Shown here: piece after piece, positions 60,816-64,000 of the stretch
How the letters are laid out: each line of letters begins with the position of its first letter
Numbering within the stretch: the stretch's first letter is position 1
Assembly: GCF_050033475.1 (NCBI RefSeq)
Contig: NZ_CP188319.1
Span: 1-64,000 of the forward strand
Origin: Cetobacterium sp050033475
GTDB taxonomy: Bacteria; Fusobacteriota; Fusobacteriia; Fusobacteriales; Fusobacteriaceae
Length of the DNA: 64,000 nt
Direction of reading: 5' to 3'
Notes under the pieces: model-generated
What the model saw: only the letters and a program-made list of their open reading frames with translations
Told to the model about the DNA's origin: nothing
Database searches by the model: none
Position numbers and translations under genes: made by a program

Positions 60816-62201
60816 TTATTTTGCCAATTGATATATCGCTTCTATATAAATCTTTAACCAAGTGTCTATTTTATCTATTTCTAGATATTCATTTCTTTGG
60901 TGCATGTTATCCTCTTGATCATTTAATAGAGCTCCAAATGCAACACCATTTGTTACGGCTCTAGCATAAGTTCCTCCTCCAATAGCTATTGGTTGAGATT
61001 CTCTATCTCCTGTAACATCTCCATAAACTTTCATTAAAGTTTCAACTAAGAAACTATCCTTAGGAACATATAATGGTTTTTGACTTGATCTTATTCCAAC
61101 AGTTAAACCAAACTCCTCAGCTTTTGGTCTAATTTTTTCTAGTACATCATCCTGTGCATAAGTAACTGGATATCTAATATCGAATCCAACCATTAATTCA
61201 TTTCCTTTTATTTCAACTTTTCCAACATTTAATGTTAAGCTTCCTGAAGGTTCATCTGTAAAGTTAACTCCTAATTCTTTTCCTTCGTAGTCCATTTTAA
61301 CATATTTCTTGAAGAAATCTACTATATTTTTTAATTGATTATCTTCTAATGTTACTGAACTTAAGAATTTAAATAGAGCAGATATACTATTATATCCCTC
61401 TGAAGGTCTTGCTCCATGAGATGCTTTTCCTTGAGATGTTAATTTTATTTTTCCATTTTCTTCAGTCAATGTAATTTTATAAGTTTTATCCTTATTAAAT
61501 TCACATAGATTTTCTTCTATTTTATTTTTCATAGATAATGGTAAAATAGCTGTTGTTAAATCTGGTACAGAGTTAAATGCTGTTCCACCAACTATTTGGA
61601 AATCTAAATCCTTATCATATTTTTTAGTTAATGTTATATGTAAGATTCCTTTTTCTGCAAATGTTACTGGGAATCCTGAGTCAGGTGTGAAGGCATATGT
61701 AGGTTGAGGCATTTTTAATTCACCGAAGTAATGCTTCATACATCCCCATCCACTTTCTTCGTTAGCTCCTAAAATCATTCTGATTTTTCTATTTAGTTTA
61801 ATTCCAGAATCTTTTAAAGCTTTCATAGCATATAGACATACTATAGAAGGTCCCTTGTCATCTAAAACTCCTCTTCCAAATATTTTTCCATTTGCAATTG
61901 TTCCACTGTATGGAGGAAATTCCCAACCGTCTCCCTCTGGTACAACGTCAACGTGTCCTAATATTCCAACAGTCTCTTCTCCTGTACCAAAATCAATGTG
62001 TCCAGCATAGTTGTCGAAATTCTCTACTTCAAATCCTAATTTTTTTCCTAGGTCTAAGAAATATTCTAAGGCCTTTGCTGGTCCTTCTCCAAAAGGCATT
62101 CCTGGTAATGGAGCCTCTTGTACACTTTTAATTCTAACAGATTCTTGAATAGCTTTAACCACATCATCTTTGTAATTAAGTACTAATTTTTGTAAATCCA
62201 T
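60816..62201 (-). CDS. pepV: M20 family dipeptidase PepV
   Basis: A 461-residue zinc peptidase: GILGHVDVVPEGDGW (first metal site), GRGVLDDKGP (bridging Asp), GANEESGWGCM (catalytic Glu pair), DSGFPVTFAEKG, GKASHGARPSEG and the final His in NMHQRNEYL. It fits PepV/Sapep dipeptidases that cut dipeptides in the cytosol. It begins two bases after mlaA stops. Confidence 0.92.
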   Translation of the reverse strand: MDLQKLVLNYKDDVVKAIQESVRIKSVQEAPLPGMPFGEGPAKALEYFLDLGKKLGFEVENFDNYAGHIDFGTGEETVGILGHVDVVPEGDGWEFPPYSGTIANGKIFGRGVLDDKGPSIVCLYAMKALKDSGIKLNRKIRMILGANEESGWGCMKHYFGELKMPQPTYAFTPDSGFPVTFAEKGILHITLTKKYDKDLDFQIVGGTAFNSVPDLTTAILPLSMKNKIEENLCEFNKDKTYKITLTEENGKIKLTSQGKASHGARPSEGYNSISALFKFLSSVTLEDNQLKNIVDFFKKYVKMDYEGKELGVNFTDEPSGSLTLNVGKVEIKGNELMVGFDIRYPVTYAQDDVLEKIRPKAEEFGLTVGIRSSQKPLYVPKDSFLVETLMKVYGDVTGDRESQPIAIGGGTYARAVTNGVAFGALLNDQEDNMHQRNEYLEIDKIDTWLKIYIEAIYQLAK

Positions 62202-62203
62202 TA

Positions 62204-62989
62204 TTATTCCTCCTTCGTGTCTGTATTTCCTTTTTCAAGTATATCTCTATATGTTGTATAAAAAAATCTTACATACTCATATTCAAACGGTGATCCAGTT
62301 CCATAATATCTGAAACTTTCTGTTTTCTTTCTTGTATCTATTGCATATAGTGTAGTTCCCGTAGGGCTATTAACTTGGAAATCAACAGGATGATATATAT
62401 CCATTTTTCCAGTAGAAATTGTTCCCACAAGTTTTCCTGTAGCATCTCTTAAGTTTGATGGTCCAAATCCAGGTAATACCAAGTAAGGTCCATCTCCCAC
62501 ACCATAATAGGCCATTGTCAATCCAAAATCTTCATAGGTTTTAGGTAATCCTATAGCTGTAGCCACATCAAATAATCCTAAAACTCCAACTGTGGTATTT
62601 ACTCCAAATCTTACCGCAGTAACTAAAGCCTTTCCAAGTTTAAATTGTAAAACACTATTTAAGAAAGTGCTCACATTTTGGAAGTTACTAAAAAAGTTAC
62701 TAACCCCTGTTTGTACCGGTGTTGGTGTAATAAAGTCATATGTATTAACAGCTGGGATTAAAACATATTTATCTAAATAATAATTGAAATAATATATTCT
62801 TCTATTTAAAGGTTCTAAAGGATCATACACATTCAAGAATTCCGCATTTTTTCTGTCTATTGATGTTACTTGAGAAAATGATAAATTCCTTTCTTGATAA
62901 TCATTTTGATCTATTTTTTTATTTGCACTACTACACCCAGTAATTGCCAACAACATTAAACTTATAAACAGAATCTTTTTACTCTTCAT
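62204..62989 (-). CDS. mlaA: MlaA/VacJ family outer-membrane lipoprotein
   Basis: A 261-residue lipoprotein with lipobox AITGC (Cys19), the family core VYDPLEPLNRRIYYFNYYLDK, VRFGVNTTVGVLGLFD, and GVGDGPYLVLPGFGPSNLRD. MlaA removes misplaced phospholipids from the outer leaflet of the outer membrane. The rest of the Mla system is not here. It overlaps the alpha/beta hydrolase gene by 11 bases. Confidence 0.93.
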   Translation of the reverse strand: MKSKKILFISLMLLAITGCSSANKKIDQNDYQERNLSFSQVTSIDRKNAEFLNVYDPLEPLNRRIYYFNYYLDKYVLIPAVNTYDFITPTPVQTGVSNFFSNFQNVSTFLNSVLQFKLGKALVTAVRFGVNTTVGVLGLFDVATAIGLPKTYEDFGLTMAYYGVGDGPYLVLPGFGPSNLRDATGKLVGTISTGKMDIYHPVDFQVNSPTGTTLYAIDTRKKTESFRYYGTGSPFEYEYVRFFYTTYRDILEKGNTDTKEE

Positions 62990-64000
62990 ATTTCAAAGTA
63001 CCTCCATTTAAAAAATTTAACATTGTCTTAATATTACCCTCATAAAACATATTACCACAATGTCCTCCATATGGATATAATAAAAATCTATTTTTAAATG
63101 TTTTTTCCAAAAATTCTCTATTTTCATTAGTTAAAATAAAATCATCTGCATTGGTTACCGCAGCAATTTTTGGATTATCCTTTAGGTAATTTTGAATCTG
63201 GCTTAAATCAGTAGTTTCTATTAAATCTTCCATTGTAAACTTTCTTTTTAAAAGTTTATCATAATATGGAAAGGCCAATCTATTCATATAATCCTTGAAA
63301 CTTGCAAAATCAACCGCTTCAAAATATGGAAACATATTTGTAAATTTTCCCACTGGTTTTTTTACATAAACATCTGAGTGGGTTAAAAGATCTGTCAAAT
63401 AATTTATATCCACAGCTGTCAGTCTAAAAGCCAATCCTATCAAAGCTTCCATATCATTTTCTGACATTTCTTCCTTTTCAAATATTTTATAAATAGTTTC
63501 TTCATCTAATTCTATATTTAAATTTCCAGATTGTCTTACATAATCTGCCGCTTTATTTATAACTCTTTCCACTAAAACTTGAATATTTTTATTATTATTA
63601 TTTATGTTTTTATTTAACATTTCATCCAATCTCATAGCTGAAGTATATAATGAAACAGATGGATTAACCATATACACTCTTTTAAAATTAAATTTATGTT
63701 CCTTTTCATCTAAGTATGACACAATTGCTGAATGAGTAGCTCCCAAACTATATCCCATCACATAAAAATCTGTCACTTGAACCTTATCTTTAATTTTATC
63801 GTACATATGCCACATACTATTGTACAGATCTCTTCCATCAACCATTAACATCCCTGGCATCTTTGTGCTAGAACCATTTGTTAAAAAGTTATTACTAAAA
63901 ACTGAAGATACTGTAATTACATTATACCCTGCTCCGTAAAATATTCTCTGAAATATTTTTGTTCTTGAAGAATCATATTTTGCTCCTGTACCAGACAAAA
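62979..64000 (-). CDS. Alpha/beta hydrolase-fold protein (5' end outside the window)
   Basis: At least 339 residues. The nucleophile elbow YVMGYSLGATHS is visible and a late His (YPYGGHCGNMFY) could complete a Ser-Asp-His triad with Asp in TNADDFIL. The frame has no true start here: its first possible codon is a TTG at 63998 without ribosome site, inside the expected N-terminal strand region, so the gene continues past 64000. Placed directly before mlaA with overlap, it may act on lipids at the envelope. An N-terminal signal would be outside the window. Confidence 0.75.
   Translation of the reverse strand, partial: LSGTGAKYDSSRTKIFQRIFYGAGYNVITVSSVFSNNFLTNGSSTKMPGMLMVDGRDLYNSMWHMYDKIKDKVQVTDFYVMGYSLGATHSAIVSYLDEKEHKFNFKRVYMVNPSVSLYTSAMRLDEMLNKNINNNNKNIQVLVERVINKAADYVRQSGNLNIELDEETIYKIFEKEEMSENDMEALIGLAFRLTAVDINYLTDLLTHSDVYVKKPVGKFTNMFPYFEAVDFASFKDYMNRLAFPYYDKLLKRKFTMEDLIETTDLSQIQNYLKDNPKIAAVTNADDFILTNENREFLEKTFKNRFLLYPYGGHCGNMFYEGNIKTMLNFLNGGTLKYEE

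Noticed and set aside
1..64000. CRISPR arrays, tRNA or rRNA genes, prophage.
   Set aside because: No spaced direct repeats, no tRNA-like cloverleaf with CCA end and no phage structural genes were seen by eye; a covariance-model scan would be needed to exclude small RNAs.

Overview
The window looks like chromosome from a low-GC (about 30% by eye) diderm anaerobe, most likely a member of Fusobacteriota (Fusobacterium/Cetobacterium type). It combines an outer membrane (TonB/ExbB/ExbD, a TonB-dependent receptor, MlaA) with genes typical of low-GC lineages (whiA, scpA, YitT, PepV, Eis-like GNAT). Rubrerythrin, PreTA and ferredoxin proteins suggest anaerobic life. I see no rRNA, tRNA, CRISPR array, prophage or complete insertion sequence, and no gene-free stretch longer than 300 bases. 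Spacing is tight, A/T-rich promoters of the TTGACA-N16-18-TATAAT type are easy to read, and many operons end in clear hairpins.

Layout. 0.1-9.5 kb: a tRNA-type N6-methyltransferase, an amino-acid permease divergent from an L,D-transpeptidase-fold protein, preT-preA, exbB-exbD-tonB, YitT, an orphan mannose-type EIIA and a small transaldolase. 9.6-13 kb: a FecCD permease and a TonB-dependent receptor behind a cobalamin riboswitch. 13-21.2 kb: a seven-gene leftward operon polA-whiA-ribF-scpA-DNA methylase-corA-hypothetical. 21.3-24.7 kb: a TPP riboswitch, then tenA and an ABC importer (thiamine pyrimidine salvage). 24.7-28.2 kb: ssb, a MATE exporter, a WYL regulator and rubrerythrin. 28.4-37.6 kb: mog-addB-addA-SIMPL and cardiolipin synthase-PHP. 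37.7-42.6 kb: lon, a second cobalamin riboswitch driving a resolvase-fold gene, and a divergent BtuF-like protein with a flavodoxin/ferredoxin. 42.6-45.6 kb: a small alarmone synthetase behind a SIR2-like gene and an unknown reading frame joined by a possible -1 frameshift site, then two small unknown genes. 45.7-48.8 kb: udk, a deoxynucleoside kinase, a LysE exporter and mnmA. 48.9-55.3 kb: two tandem acyl-AMP ligase/ACP/PlsC fusions, an orphan response regulator and a hemolysin-III-type membrane protein. 55.4-64 kb: nitroreductase, Eis-like GNAT, a second dNK, pepA, a membrane protein, DUF2156, pepV, mlaA and a truncated alpha/beta hydrolase.

Two loci stand out. First, a cobalamin riboswitch with its own strong promoter leads only into a serine-recombinase-fold protein that has lost the nucleophilic Ser and most active-site Arg residues. 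It sits divergently from a BtuF-like gene, which suggests a recombinase recruited as a B12-linked regulator. Second, the SIR2-like frame ends just after an in-phase A AAA AAG heptamer with a Shine-Dalgarno-like stretch upstream. The next frame is open in -1 and lacks a normal start, so the two may be made as one protein, in an operon with a (p)ppGpp synthetase. Both readings come from the sequence by eye and need alignment or experiment.
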